64,000 nt of DNA from Hysterangium stoloniferum (taxonomy: Eukaryota; Basidiomycota; Agaricomycetes; Hysterangiales; Hysterangiaceae): assembly GCA_015178975.1 (NCBI GenBank), contig WHVD01000005.1:1364001-1428000 (forward strand), read 5' to 3'. A model generated the notes under the pieces. That model worked only from the letters and a program-made list of their open reading frames with translations, was not told the DNA's origin and made no database searches. The translations under genes were made by a program, and so were the position numbers. Shown here one piece after another: positions 11,522 to 22,927 of the stretch (the first letter of the stretch is position 1; every line of letters starts with the position of its first letter).

Positions 11522-12600
11522 GAACGCTAGATTGCTCTGACGGGGCATAGGCATGTGTCGAACAGATAGGCTAATCTGCATAAGCTATCAATAAATTTCA
11601 TTCTTTCCCGGGGTAATGCCTCTCTAGCTTTTGAGAACAAGATAATCAATGTACCATCAGATACCAGCTGGTGCAGGAACATACGTCGGACCACGAATTC
11701 AAAAGGTGCATTGTCCATATCCCTGTCAGTTGGCGTAGGGGGTTGTGTATTTCTCGACCCTCTATTTTGTGGAGAGCATAGTTGAGTTTTGACGGGTTTT
11801 TATATTGATGATAGTCACGCCATTACAACAATCGAATATTTTCAGCTCTTTGCCCCAAGAGGCCTAAGAAGTTACTAGCTTAAAGATTTTCGCAGCTGCA
11901 ACAAGAGCATCGTAGGGCGGTCGGTTGAAAAGGATGGATGGCACGCATTCACCAATGTTGAATACAAGAAAGAGAAACTGATAGTGCTGACGGTTGTCTG
12001 TCTATAAAACAAAGTAGTGTGTTGCTATTGAGTACACCCATAGATCACTGCTAAAAATGAATGACACGATGTGCGCGTGGTCAGGGAACCAGAATCGAAC
12101 AGTAGCACTTGCGTTTTGCGAAGTCCCAATTGCATAAACTGGGCAACGCGCCGGAAATTATTCCACCATGGGCCATTGGCACACGCACAGTCCGCCTATG
12201 ATCATATCGACAGTAAACCAGTATGCACCAGCTTAAAATATCGGAGTTAAGGGGACTTAATCTGCAAAGTCTTCCAGACATGAGTGATTGAACTCGACCG
12301 ATAGCAAAGATGACCCCTGATATTGAGCAGAGGACATCTCAAATAGAGCTTGCTATTTTACAGTAGTAAATGAATCCTTCCCGTTTTGCAAGCTGAAAAA
12401 CATGTAACCATGCTGCCTAAATGTTATCAGGGTGTACCATGGTGATAGCCCACGCGACCGGGAAGTGAGATGTCCAAGAATTATGATAAAGGTTGGGGCA
12501 GATGGAACACCTGATGTTGGAATCTTTCGTAATAGCATTTTCTTCGGCGGAAACGATATTGTGAGTCGTAAAACGTTCTGCGTAAATTAAGACATGCCAT
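11522..12600 (-). CDS. Candidate multi-exon gene, unrecognised
   Basis: Several minus-strand stretches look coding and are bounded by plausible splice sites. The last exon (about 11719-11522, after an acceptor TGACAG) reads DMDNAPFEFVVRRMFLHQL and ends PVRAI-stop. An upstream exon about 11990-11880 reads DNRQHYQFLFLVFNIGE and AAAKIFK. Another near 12170-12090 reads NNFRRVAQFMQLGLRKTQV. A start at ATG 12600 (MACLNLRRTF) is possible. Frames between the pieces were not joined with certainty, so this may be a real small gene or a decayed one. It would be convergent with the membrane-protein gene ending at 11461. Confidence 0.35.
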
Positions 12601-13654
12601 GACGTACGGCAATATATGTAAGGTTAGCGTACTCGTAAACGGTCAAGTCATCACCGAGCTGCTTTTTGAGAAAACCACTGTTGGTTATTTCACTGTAGCA
12701 TATCAATTTCAGTAGTAATTTTATTATTGAACGGTTTAATCCGTGAAGGAGAGATTAACACCGAGTGCAGCGGAGAAAGACCGACAAACAAAGAGGTCCG
12801 ACTCAAGGTTGGGGCGTGGAGTTATAATGGACGTTTTCGCGGTTGTCTACTTTGTTTTCTGGGGAGGCATTGAAACTGCATCCTGGATTCCCGATAGTCT
12901 AGTAGTTCATCAATGTCTTTGCCCCATAATTTTTGGCATATTATCAGAAGTAATGCGGTGGACAGGACGACGTCTAAAGGCGGGTACACGTCGTGTCTCC
13001 ATCATCGCTGTTGATAACAGTTCTTTCATCGGCGCAAGCATATTTTCTAAGTGATTGAGGGGTCTTAAAGCCCGTCGAGTAAGGGTCAGGGCAATAGTAT
13101 TGATGTTACTGAAATCCAAGCTTAACTCGCAGGAATGCAGATGGAAAATGGATCTCTCGCAGAAGTCAATCCAGTTCCCTTTTGAATTCGTTGCCTTTTG
13201 AAAAGTTCAGGTTCGGGTTTTTAATACTCAAATTTGAACTAGATTTTCCTTTGCTCTGCATAGGTTTCTGAAGGTAAGCTTTCTACAGGAGACAACGCCA
13301 ATTACATTCACATACTGCCCGATGGTTTGGGCGACTAAGTTCCAGTTTTAATGCCTATTCAAGTTTAGTATGTCTTCGTGTGTCGCTCAAGGTTCGAACC
13401 AGACTGCCCACTGCATAGGCACTCGAAATCGCTACCAGAAATCCAATGGCCAAGTTCTCCTCAAAACTGCAAGAAATAATCATCATTTCCACCAAGGCCC
13501 AATCAAAGCATTTTGCGAGAAATAACACAAACATAAGCAGGGAAACCTTAGATGGTTGGTTTCAAAAGTCACGTTAGATGCCGCGGAAGTAATTACTGAC
13601 GTAACTTATATGACAATTTCGTCGTGGTCGCCCTTTTGGTACGAAAAGTTGTTG
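12601..13654. other. Intergenic region, nothing firm
   Basis: Short ORFs on both strands (for example 12743-13054 plus) show no recognisable domain, and their codon patterns are not convincing. The last 100 bases before 13655 are the likely promoter of the RPA34-like gene. Confidence 0.4.
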
Positions 13655-14648
13655 ATGCCGTCTTCCTCATCCTCCTCGTCCTCCACTGGAACGCGCTCAC
13701 CATCACCTTCACCACGACCTGTCCCTGAAAAGTCGAAGTCAAAAGCCAAGGACAAAGGAAAAAGTAAAGCAACCGTACAAACCACAGATATCAGAAATGA
13801 GGGCGTGGATCCAAACTGGGCTTACAAACCTCCTAATGGAATGTTTCTCATGGAGGGAGTGGAGGTAGATGAAGATTTTGATTGGGACGCTTTAGCAAAG
13901 GATGATGATAAGGAGCTGTGGATAATTCGCGTGCCGCATGGGGTGGGTTATAAACCATTATTTTTATCCTGCTTATTCCGTTACTTATTACGGTTGTTGT
14001 TAGTTCAAAACAAAAAACTTGGATGGTTTAGATATACCTCAACCTGCAAGTGCACCTGGTACTAAATTGACCACTATTGAGCGGAAGCGCATTACGTACG
14101 ATATTTGGTCAGTAGACCCACCCAGCAACGCGGAGGAGCTCGAACAAAACAATGATACACAACCGCCAAGAGGTGAGGAGCTCAAGAGTCTCTCGTGTTT
14201 ATTACCCCGGAAAAAGAAAAAAGGAAATTGGTATATCGGTACGTACCGCTACAAGCTAAAATCACGCTCAAGCAGTGACTGACATTACGCCTTAGCCTCA
14301 ATGCCCATCTCGCAGCATATGATTATCACACATGCACCTGCCACACCGCACGTTGATGACGAAGCAACTCCAGCGCCATCAGTTCGGCATTCAGTCCCTA
14401 CACGCCTTCTCAAACACCGATTTTTACCATACGGTGCGTCAACAGACGGCGCAGCCAAAACAGCCGATTCGATGGATGTCGATTTACCAGTTACTTCACC
14501 TAAAAAGTCAGAGAAGCTAGCGGCCTCTGTGACAGGGACCTCTAAAAAGAGCCCTTCGCCTGACAAGGCTGGTAAAAAGAGAAAATCTGCCACAGGCGAA
14601 AATGAGACGCTAGTCAGTGCGCAGAAAATAAAAAAAGTGAAGCTTTGA
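13655..14648 (+). CDS. RPA34: RNA polymerase I subunit RPA34-like (A34.5)
   Basis: Three exons. The chosen start gives MPSSSSSSSSSTGTRSPSP; an upstream in-frame region lacks similarity. Conserved core: an acidic VDEDFDWDAL, then ELWIIRVPHG, DGLDIPQP and, after a short loop with basic residues, WYIASMPISQHMIITHAP. The last matches the 'API..H..I' end of the A34.5 dimerisation domain. The C-terminal tail is Lys/Ser-rich and ends KKIKKVKL, as in the family. A34.5 pairs with A49 on Pol I in the nucleolus and promotes initiation and elongation. Introns are at about 13943-14003 and 14240-14292. It is convergent with ADA3, with 175 bp between stops. Similarity is judged by eye on a poorly conserved family. 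Confidence 0.68.
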
Positions 14649-14823
14649 AGTGTAATCCTCATACATATCGCACAATAATATCCAGTGTGTGTCTGTACAC
14701 GCGACAGATGGAATTGTTACAACCAAGGCCAGAATATATGTTAGTATACAAATTAAGGAATCCACAAGAGCGAGAACAAGTAATGCACAATGGGATCTAT
14801 TTCAGTGAACCCCGAACAAAAAA

Positions 14824-16993
14824 TTAACCTCGTTTCAGCTTCGCCTTCGGTTCTGACATTTTTACGTCTTTATAGATACTCTCTTTCGGAGAGCCATATA
14901 AAGTTCCAGGTCGTTCTCGTTCTTTCACATCGAGACAAGGTTTGACAAGGCCCACGAATTTCTGCCGAGTCACAATCATATTGTTCAGCTCTTCGTCGAC
15001 GCCAAGCTCGCCATCTTCGCCAACCTCCAAACCCCAAGCAGCAGAGTGAATATGTGGTGGTGGCACAAAAGGACCATCGGGCACAACGTGTGCTCCACCA
15101 CCGGCGCCGCCACTCTTTTTCTTCTTCTTAGGTGGCTTAGGCATGTCTCTCCGCTGGAGTTGGTTATACTTTGAAAGGATTGATCGCTCAAGCGCCGCTT
15201 CGTGTTCTTCAAACTCATTGCGTGCAAGTCGGGCTTTGGCAATTTCAGAAAGCCGTTGTCTTCGAGCTTTGTTCACTGCTATTTGAGTGCGGAGCTCTCG
15301 TTGACATTGACGCAGTTCCGCTGCGAGCGGGTCGTCGGGGCTCTTGGTGTAATCGGGCTAGCGAATGATAGGGTTAATGGGTCATTCCCTGTACAAGAAG
15401 AAGGGAACATACATCTTCATCGCCCAGTAGTCCGATCGAACGCAGTTCCTTCATCAACCGGTCCTGCATGTCTTGCACATTAACCTTGGGTGGCTGTTTA
15501 TCACCCTCGAATGGTCTCATCTTCCCAATCTTTTCATCCACCAGTGAGGCATTAAGCACCCTAGACTCGCCATTTACACTAGGCTTCACATTCCCCCCCG
15601 CGGCCGGTTTTCCATCAGCTAAAAGTGGCACAGGTAGCATTGCGCTTAACAGGCGCTCGTGGACAGGTCCTAGAGTGTGTCCCTTCTCATGAGAAGTCAG
15701 ATCCGAGTCTTGCAGTGTCAGCGGATCCCATCGTGGCAATGACGCGGTACTTGGTGTCAAGTCTGGAGAACCTGTTAGGGAGACATAACGACCGTTGTCT
15801 TCATCTTCCCAAATTTCGGTATAATGGCGGCCAAGTGGCGGAATAACAAACGGGGTTTCTTCATCTCCGTCCCATTCTAGCAAACCTACATCCTCTTCTC
15901 GAATAGGTCGTAACCATGGCTCCATGTAAGTCCAAAAGGTGGATATAGCTGTTTGTGCAGGGGTCTTGAGTTTACTGAAGTCATCAATTACTTGTCTAGG
16001 ACTGGATGGACCGGGGACAGGAAGAGGACCAGATGTAGGGCGGGGGGGGACGTGTGAAACATGACGAGGTACACCCCAGGAGGCGAGAGGAGTGGCTTGT
16101 GGCGTGTGTAACCCAGATGAAGGATGACTTGCCTATGTCCGAAAATGTTAGTTATGGATGTGGAGTATGGAAGGACTAACTACCTTTGTCGGGTTCTTCT
16201 GTTTATGCTGAGCTGCTAATGGTTCTGGAGAACGCTTCTGTTTCTTATGTCGATCTAAATCCCACAAAAATAAGCATATATAGTTTACAGCTGCCATAGG
16301 TGTAACAAACCTAACACTTCTTCCATCTCACTGTCATCCTCTTCCCGTTTCCGCTTCTTCTTCTTCTGCTCTCTAAAAGCACATGAGGCACAGTTCGAAG
16401 AAAAATAAAATCCCAGTGCACTTACTTCTTCTTGTCCTTATCTTGGGGAGTCAATCGTTCCTTCTCCTTCTTATGTTTGTCTTTAATAAAAGACGATCCG
16501 GAGCCTGACGCGGCGGAAGTAAACTTCTTCATCCCAGGAGTCATCTTGGAAGAAGCAGCTTTGCTTATTACAGAACCAGGTAATTTTTTGTCCCCATAGC
16601 CACCTGCGGCTGCTGAGGAAGGTGTCGAAATAGGAGCTGATGGGCCGTTGGAATCAGGTGTCTCTGGCGAATCAAACTAAAATCAATTTCCCATCAGATT
16701 TAAGACCAACACAAATACGCACCTGTGGTTTCTCGCTTGATCTTGATCTTCTCTTTCATCTTTCCTTTATCGCGCTCCCTGTCTTTATCCTTGTACTTGC
16801 GGTACAAACCATCGAGAGTTTTAATGTCATTCTCGGCTTTCCTGGCTCTTCCCAAGCTCTTTGTATAAAGCGCTTTCAGCTCTTCTTGCAGTGATAACAG
16901 ATCATCGATAGGCGGTACGGATGAAGGCGGATTTGTGAGTAATTGTGATCGCACGGCGGAAACAGTGGGGTATGGAGGAAGGAGTTGTGTCAT
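14824..16993 (-). CDS. NGG1: SAGA/ADA histone acetyltransferase adaptor Ada3 (NGG1)
   Basis: Six or so exons. The N-terminus MTQLLPPYPTVSAVRSQLL leads into a helical region (LLSLQEELKALYTKS) and a long Lys/Glu-rich linker. The diagnostic C-terminal part reads FWTYMEPWLRPIREEDVG, PPLGRHYTEIWEDED, LMKELRSIGLLG, then after an intron DDPLAAELRQCQRELR and KARRQRLSEIAKARLARNEF. This is the Ada3 C-terminal domain, which joins Ada2 and Gcn5 in the acetyltransferase module. Stop at 14824-14826; start ATG at 16993. The intron between LLGDED and PDYTKSPDD is about 55 nt. It is head-to-head with RAP1. Confidence 0.88.
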
Positions 16994-17277
16994 ATCTAGG
17001 TATTCACGATGAAACGCGACGAGGTGACTCTTCTGTAGCGTAAGATATCCTCACAAAAAATTGAAAGTCAAATGGTGTCCTTATGGGCCGGCGCGTTGTT
17101 GAACGTGACAACGACGCTATGGCGCGAAGTAAACATTAACGACTTACGTAATTTGTTATGCGGGGTTACAGTCACGCCACACACACCACGTGACAATTGC
17201 ATTTCGCGTTATTGTTGCTTTATTTCAATACTTGACCTGCCATATCCTGTTTTGCCGCAATTGCGCCCGACATTTTT
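16994..17277. promoter_or_regulatory. Shared bidirectional promoter of ADA3 and RAP1
   Basis: Only 284 bp separate the two start codons, so both genes must use this interval. It contains CACGTG at 17188-17193, a perfect E-box-type palindrome, and TTACGTAA-like sequence near 17145. No clear TATA box is seen. The role of either motif is inferred. Confidence 0.5.
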
Positions 17278-19324
17278 ATGGCGGAGCAAGATAATTTGGC
17301 CCAACCTCCGGAAGGGATTTTTACTTTGAACGGTGAACCCATCCGTATTCATCTACACTCTACATTGAGCAAAGGAGCACGCAACGCTATTGCTAAGAAG
17401 ATTGTCGTATGCACTACCAATAATTATCACTACATCTAATATATCGCTGTTATATACAGGGAACGGGAGGAGACCCAGAGGCGGACCTCGATGATGCACG
17501 CGTAATTATATGTCGCGCCGATCACCCTAGCTTCAAAGCCCTAGAACATAAGTACGATCATGACCGGTATAAGTGGGTTGAGCCACCATCATGGGTTGAT
17601 ATCTGTATTTCGGGAAACAAATATGAGCATGTTCCCCGCGATGAAGCTGGCAGACGAACGTGAGAGGAGTCTTCTATTTGTGAATGGAGTTTGACGTAGG
17701 AAAGACAGAAGTTATGCTCGCATTCCGTTTACTGAAGAGGATGACCAAAATATTGTGAACTACCTAACCCTTCGTATTCCCTTCAAAGAAACAGGTGGTC
17801 GCAGTGGTTTCAACGTATGGAAGGAATTATGTTCTGACGATCGAGTACGTGTCAGATTTACTTATTGAATATTGATTCGCAACATATCCTTTAGAAAGAG
17901 CTATATCCATGGGCATCTCGTCACCCTTGGCAAGCCTGGCGTGAACGATATGTAAAGAATCAAGATATCTTTGATCCACGTATCGCAGCTGCCATCAAGG
18001 AAGATCCTGATCCACCACATCCAGGTGGTAAAGGTCAATACCGGATACGATATGGTAAAGTCACGCGACCTCGTGTGTTCCATGAGGTCACACCCGAAGA
18101 CGACAACGAGGAGGAGGAGGAGGAGGAGGAGGAAGGGCAAGGGGCACTCCCTGAAAAACGAAAGAGAGTTTCAGACATGGAACAAGCTGATGCCTCAAAG
18201 CGCCGAGATACAGGCAAAGGCAGGAGTCGTCCGCAGCCTGCCAAAAAGTAAGTAGTGTATTGATATGGTTCTGATGTTTTCTGACTTTCCTCAGGATCAA
18301 TCAACCCGATGCTCAGAGCCACGATTATGATATGCAGGATGATAATGAGCTAGGACCCTCTAATTGGACGGACGACCCATTTCAGCAGATAGCTGCATCT
18401 CCAGAGGAAAGAGCAGCTCGTGCTAAAGTGGCGGATTCGTTCACGCAGGCTACCCTTGTCGCACCTCGTTCCTCTGGAAATCAACCCTCAGCCAACACGC
18501 AGAAAACTCTTGTCCCATCTTCACCTCCAAGGACAAGACGCCAAACAACGCAAGCATCACTGCCTTCTGAGCAACCAAGAACGAGGGTTACACGAGCGCA
18601 TAACCCTCCTGAGCGTAATCTCCAGAAACAACCACCCCCAGGCCACACTCACACTGCAAAAAAGACCGCCACCAACGAAAATCGGCCCCTCCTTGCTATA
18701 CCTGAAGTGGGTAGTCAGTCAACTACCTCTGCTCCCGAGGAAGTTCAGGTTGAGGTGATCCTTAAGGGACCACCTATTCCTGCCCAGTCCTCTCTGGAAG
18801 GCCCCCCAGTAAAGGAAACAAGCAGCAGTGACTCAGAGTCAGATGATGACGACGATGACACGGCACAAATGCTCCGCAAAACAAGTGAAATCGTTCAGCA
18901 AGGCACTCGTCAGCGGTCCAGAAAACCCGCCCTCACTGTTGCTGTGTCATCGACACCGCGATTTAGGAAACCTAGAGCTGATATCCTTGGACCGTCCTCA
19001 ACGTTGAATGTGCGAATGGACGTTGATCCCGATGTCACCCCCAAACCTGGTTTTCGGCGAGGAGCTAAGAAAACAGCGACGACTCGGTATATATCTAGTG
19101 TGGAAGATGAGGATGTAGAGGGTGATGACGACAGCGACCAGGAGACCGACTCCCAGAGTGGAACAGGAATCACCACAGATTCGTCAGTTCCCGTGGTGAG
19201 CACCAACGCTCATGAATATAAACTCGCTCACGAACCTTTCACCCCTGCCCATGGCACGAAGGCTGAGGAACGTGTGCGTAGTGAGAGAACAAGCAGAAGA
19301 AAAGGAAAGGGCCGGGCGATGTAG
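17278..19324 (+). CDS. RAP1: Rap1 telomere-binding protein (BRCT + Myb)
   Basis: Five exons. An N-terminal BRCT-like domain covers roughly residues 10-115 (FTLNGEPIRIHLHSTLSKG, ARVIICRADHP, WVEPPSWVDICISGNKY). A Rap1-type Myb follows (ARIPFTEEDDQNIVNYL, GRSGFNVWKEL, YPWASRHPWQAWRERYVK). This order is that of Rap1/TERF2IP, which coats telomeres and regulates their length and silencing. An acidic (GAG)n tract near 18105-18135 gives about nine glutamates. The last exon (330 codons) is low complexity with basic patches and S/D/E runs, ending RKGKGRAM. A C-terminal RCT interaction domain is not evident. Start ATG 17278 is the first in frame. Confidence 0.88.
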
Positions 19325-19520
19325 ATAACCGTTATATTGAGGCTATGTAGCATTTGAAATCTTTTATGCGCCGAAGCGGTGCAGTAATTATATATATTAT
19401 ATTGCACAAGTATTGACACGGATATGTATGTAAAATGACATTCATGAAATTAAGAAATAACCATCGGATCCAAATGGATTTCAAGGCCATCCGTGTTCTA
19501 AAAGTGCAAGTGTTATACTA

Positions 19521-20440
19521 ACTAGTAAAATATAGTCGATACAAATATCCATGACTTACTCAATCGGAGGATCTCTTTCTTTGAATCCCAAAGCTCTCTG
19601 AGGGCTTCGTCGACGGTCTGAAATGTCACGTATTCATGCTTAAAAGGCTAGAAAATACAATAAATATAATTACCTTGGATGCGAATTCCATATGAGCATA
19701 TACGTTCCTGAAAAGATTGATGTCAGCAAGGTTGTTATCTTAATCACCCAATATTTGCATGAATAACGTATCAATGAAGTCCAAAGGAGCGCAGAGTACC
19801 GCATGAAAAACTCATTAACAATAAAAAAGGACGACTCACACCCCTGGAGGAAGCCACGCGATCATCTGCAGCTTCACGGTACTGGGAAGTTTATACAATT
19901 TCTTGGCAACACGGGAGAAGGGGAATGCAGCATAGGCAAGGGCAAGCAATAGAACCCATGCATCCCTCTCGCAGGGGGGGAAACTGGTCGCCGCTGCCGC
20001 GCCACCGGCTGGTGGTGTAGTAGTCGGATTCACCAGCGGTGGTGGAGGTGGCGGGATACTTAACGGCGTTGGCTCTGAAGCTGACGATGGGATAACGTCT
20101 CTTGTTATCCCGCTCAGGGACCTGGATCGACGGCGATAATAGTGCGGTTGAGAAGGCAGCCGGTACGTGATGGATTGGCGTCGCAAGGACTCGAGGTTGA
20201 TGCCGGGGATTGAGATGCCGGATGTTGGCCAGGGAATTGAGACGATCGAATCACGTTGTGTCGCGGGGATTCGCGAGGGGAAATCGTGGAGGAAGGCGAG
20301 CCATTCTGCAGGAAGAGTTCCAGGCGGGCCGAGCAGTGGGATTAGGGTTAGAAAAGCGGCTGTGAATGCTGCCCGGTAACTCGATTGGGGAGGATACGGC
20401 GTGCGCGTCCTTGTGTGTTTTTCACTTAATGGAGAAAATA
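19521..20440 (-). CDS. Unrecognised protein with proline-rich linker; 5' end unresolved
   Basis: A long open frame (about 20430-19836) reads AAFLTLIPLLGPPGTLPAEW, a basic/serine region, a run of prolines, and a hydrophobic stretch (AWVLLLALAYAAFPFSRVAK). After introns it continues NVYAHMEFASK and TVDEALRELWDSKKEILRL, stopping near 19521. There is no in-frame ATG between the upstream stop and this sequence, so the start exon is missing or mis-assembled. One or two membrane segments are possible. No family was recognised. Confidence 0.45.
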
Positions 20441-20455
20441 TTTATGGTTGTTGTG

Positions 20456-21556
20456 TCAGACGTACAGTTTCTGCATGAAGGATGCAACCGATGCAGGGGA
20501 GTCGTATGTCTCTTTACGTATCAATCTCAAATGCAGAAGTGATAATGCGACGCGAGGAAGGGCAACGCCAGTAACTGGTGGCGCAACCGAACGAAGCGAT
20601 GGCAATGGTATCTGAGAAGGGCCCTCTGAAGGATCCGGGGAAGGGGGTGTGCCGAAGGTCGCCACAAGCTGTTTTTGAAAAAATTAGTCTTAATACCGAC
20701 AATTAGGGCTGGGTTATTAACTCGCGTTAGGTGATTCTCCCTCAGGTACTACCTGTTGGGCATCCAAAGGCGCTCTCTAGTAAAATATAATAGGTAAATA
20801 CTGCTACGGCGTATTTGATGGAATGATCTTTACAGGTGCTTCTCCTATAAGGGCAGACCCACTCGAGGCCGGTCGAAGACCATGAGGATCTGGGGTTTCC
20901 TTATCTGTCTTTGTAGGTATCCGTTGTTGAGTCGGAGAGTCATCGAACCATCCTATATCTGCAAAGGGACTCCTCTCTATATCACGGCTCGCGATTGTAA
21001 TATGCGAGGTTTCCCCAAACTACCTGAATTATATATTACTCGTAACTTGATACATACTAATCATACCTGCATATCAAGACGGAGTTTCGGAACAGTTGGT
21101 CTTTCTTTAACGATATCCAGAAACTGAAAGGTATTGATCAACAACCCCAATCGACCCACACAGTGCTGGCAATATGTCGGCTGACCTTGGGTTCATTCAC
21201 GGTCACCTACCACGTATTAGCTACGCGACCGACAACATTATTATAAGTATAGCTGACCTCATTCCTCACGCTACATGCCAAAATCTGCTCCCGAAGCTTT
21301 TTCTCTAATTCGTCGCTTCTGCTCCGCAGGAGTGCAGATTGTGATCTGAGAGATTTGACTTCCTGCAGCAGATTGGCATTATCCCGTCTGAGAAATTGCA
21401 CATCATTCAAGACCTCCATGCCACAGTTGGGGTTCTTTGGTGAATGTGGTTTCAGCGTGTCCAGACACGACTGGTTGCAGCTTGAGAGAGGGAAATGGGC
21501 GTCATACCTGTCGTCTGAGAACTGCAGACTTGGGGATCGATTAACAAAGATACCAT
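20456..21556 (-). CDS. Coiled-coil protein, unrecognised
   Basis: It starts MVSLLIDPQVCSSQTT, then after an intron PKNPNCGMEVLNDVQFLRR and a heptad-rich stretch (NLLQEVKSLRSQSALL, DELEKKLREQI) predicting a coiled coil of about 50 residues. Later small exons read FLDIVKERPTVPKLRLDM, RSPFADIGWFDDSPTQQR and APLDAQQVVPEGESPNA. The last exon is proline/leucine-rich and ends SFMQKLYV at 20456. One exon join near 20730 does not keep frame with the sites I can see. The role is unknown; it is divergent from IPMK. Confidence 0.55.
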
Positions 21557-21860
21557 ATTAGCGGAAGATCTCTCGGCTGGCCTGTCAATCAGGCTTCAGG
21601 ACGCAGTCACAGAAATAGCGACGCTAGAACACTTGCAGTAGCCATGGGAGACTGCAGAATCGCGTCAGCGCTTTTAATGAAACATCCAGAAATATACGAC
21701 CATTGCATCTAATGAATTTTTTTCAAGAGGTATAACGAATTAGGAAAAGCTGCTATGAGTTTTTCACATATCAGTGCGAGTAAAGTTAGGACTGCCAAGG
21801 AACGGTAGGACCCTAATAATATACTGAGCTCCGACTCCAAACTTGTCACCAGACATCGGC

Positions 21861-22927
21861 ATGAATCCTACCATCATGACACCAGTGCCCTTGGACACAC
21901 AGGTTGGAGGACACAAAGGCGTCTTATCATCGGAAGATGGATCTGTCATAATAAAGCCATGCCGACACCGAGAAGGGTCTTTTTATTCTACTCTCTCGTC
22001 CACTAAGACATTCGCCCGTTTATTGCCATATGTACCAAAATTTTACGGGACACTCAAATTACATGGAAAGCTGGACGAACAAGGCAATATTGCCTCAGCA
22101 GAGGGAGTGGAGTCCGGGACAGATGAGGCTTGTCGTTCTGTGATTGGCTAGACGTGTTTTGGCTTATGACGTTGGATGACAGTCCCTGGTGCTCCAGAAT
22201 CTCTCACATACCTTTTCGAAACCTAACATCCTCGATATCAAACTCGGCACCGTCCTATACGATGAATATGCTTCGCCGGAGAAACGAGCACGAATGGAGA
22301 AGACTGCACGAGAGACCACCTCACTTGAAACTGGCGTGAGGTTGACAGCGTTCAATGTGAGTGTGTCCAGCTACTCGGCACATATATTTTCATGCGTTTC
22401 TACAGGTCTATGACTACACGGAAGGCAAAGGTATACACACCCCAAAGATCTACGGCAAATCCATCAAAGCAGCGGACTTACCCGTCGGCGTTGCCAAGTT
22501 CTTCCCATTAGGGACATCCGACGTACCAACAGGGCAGGGCTTACCGAGAGACCTTCTTAAAGAAGTCTTAAAAGGCGTTATAACAGAAGCGACGACTATA
22601 CGAGAAGTTGTTTCTAGTATTGAGATGCGAATGGTTGGGTCCAGTCTGTTGATTGTTTACGAGGCCGATTGGGACATCCTAAAACAAAGCCTGGAATTGT
22701 GGCGCCCAGAAACGGTGGATGCTGAAGAAGACAGCGACGAGGCAGACGATAGTGACGATACAGACGACAGCGGAGCACTCGAGAACCGTCCGCCATACGT
22801 CGTTAAACTGATTGATTTTGCTCATACAAATCTGCACGGCCAAGGATCCGATACAGGCGTTATATTGGGATTAGATACCATAATCAGGTTACTGAAGGGC
22901 CGACTTGAAGATATTTCACGACAATGA
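21861..22927 (+). CDS. Inositol polyphosphate multikinase (IPMK/Arg82 type)
   Basis: Three exons. It contains the family's inositol-binding signature PxxxDxKxG as PNILDIKLG, followed by RMEKTARETTSLETGVRLTAF. The SSLL motif appears in MVGSSLLIVYEADW and the catalytic IDF in VVKLIDFAHTNLHG. An acidic insert (DSDEADDSDDTDDSG) precedes the last block, as in fungal members. The enzyme phosphorylates Ins(1,4,5)P3/InsP4 and supports InsP5-InsP6 and pyrophosphate signalling. Intron 1 joins only with a GC donor (GAG/GCTTGT near 22127) to CAG at about 22189. Intron 2 (22355-22406) is GT-AG. The N-terminal GGHKG and E-G-x-F motifs are present. Start ATG 21861. Confidence 0.88.

Noticed and set aside
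12743..13054. 103-codon plus-strand ORF
   Set aside because: No conserved motif or upstream promoter signal, and competing minus-strand frames exist.
13385..13420. GGTTCGAACC resembling a tRNA T-loop
   Set aside because: No matching acceptor stem or D-arm within 90 bases on either strand.
14301..14662. Overlapping minus-strand frame opposite RPA34
   Set aside because: Shadow of the RPA34 last exon, whose plus-strand reading matches the family end and its Lys-rich tail.
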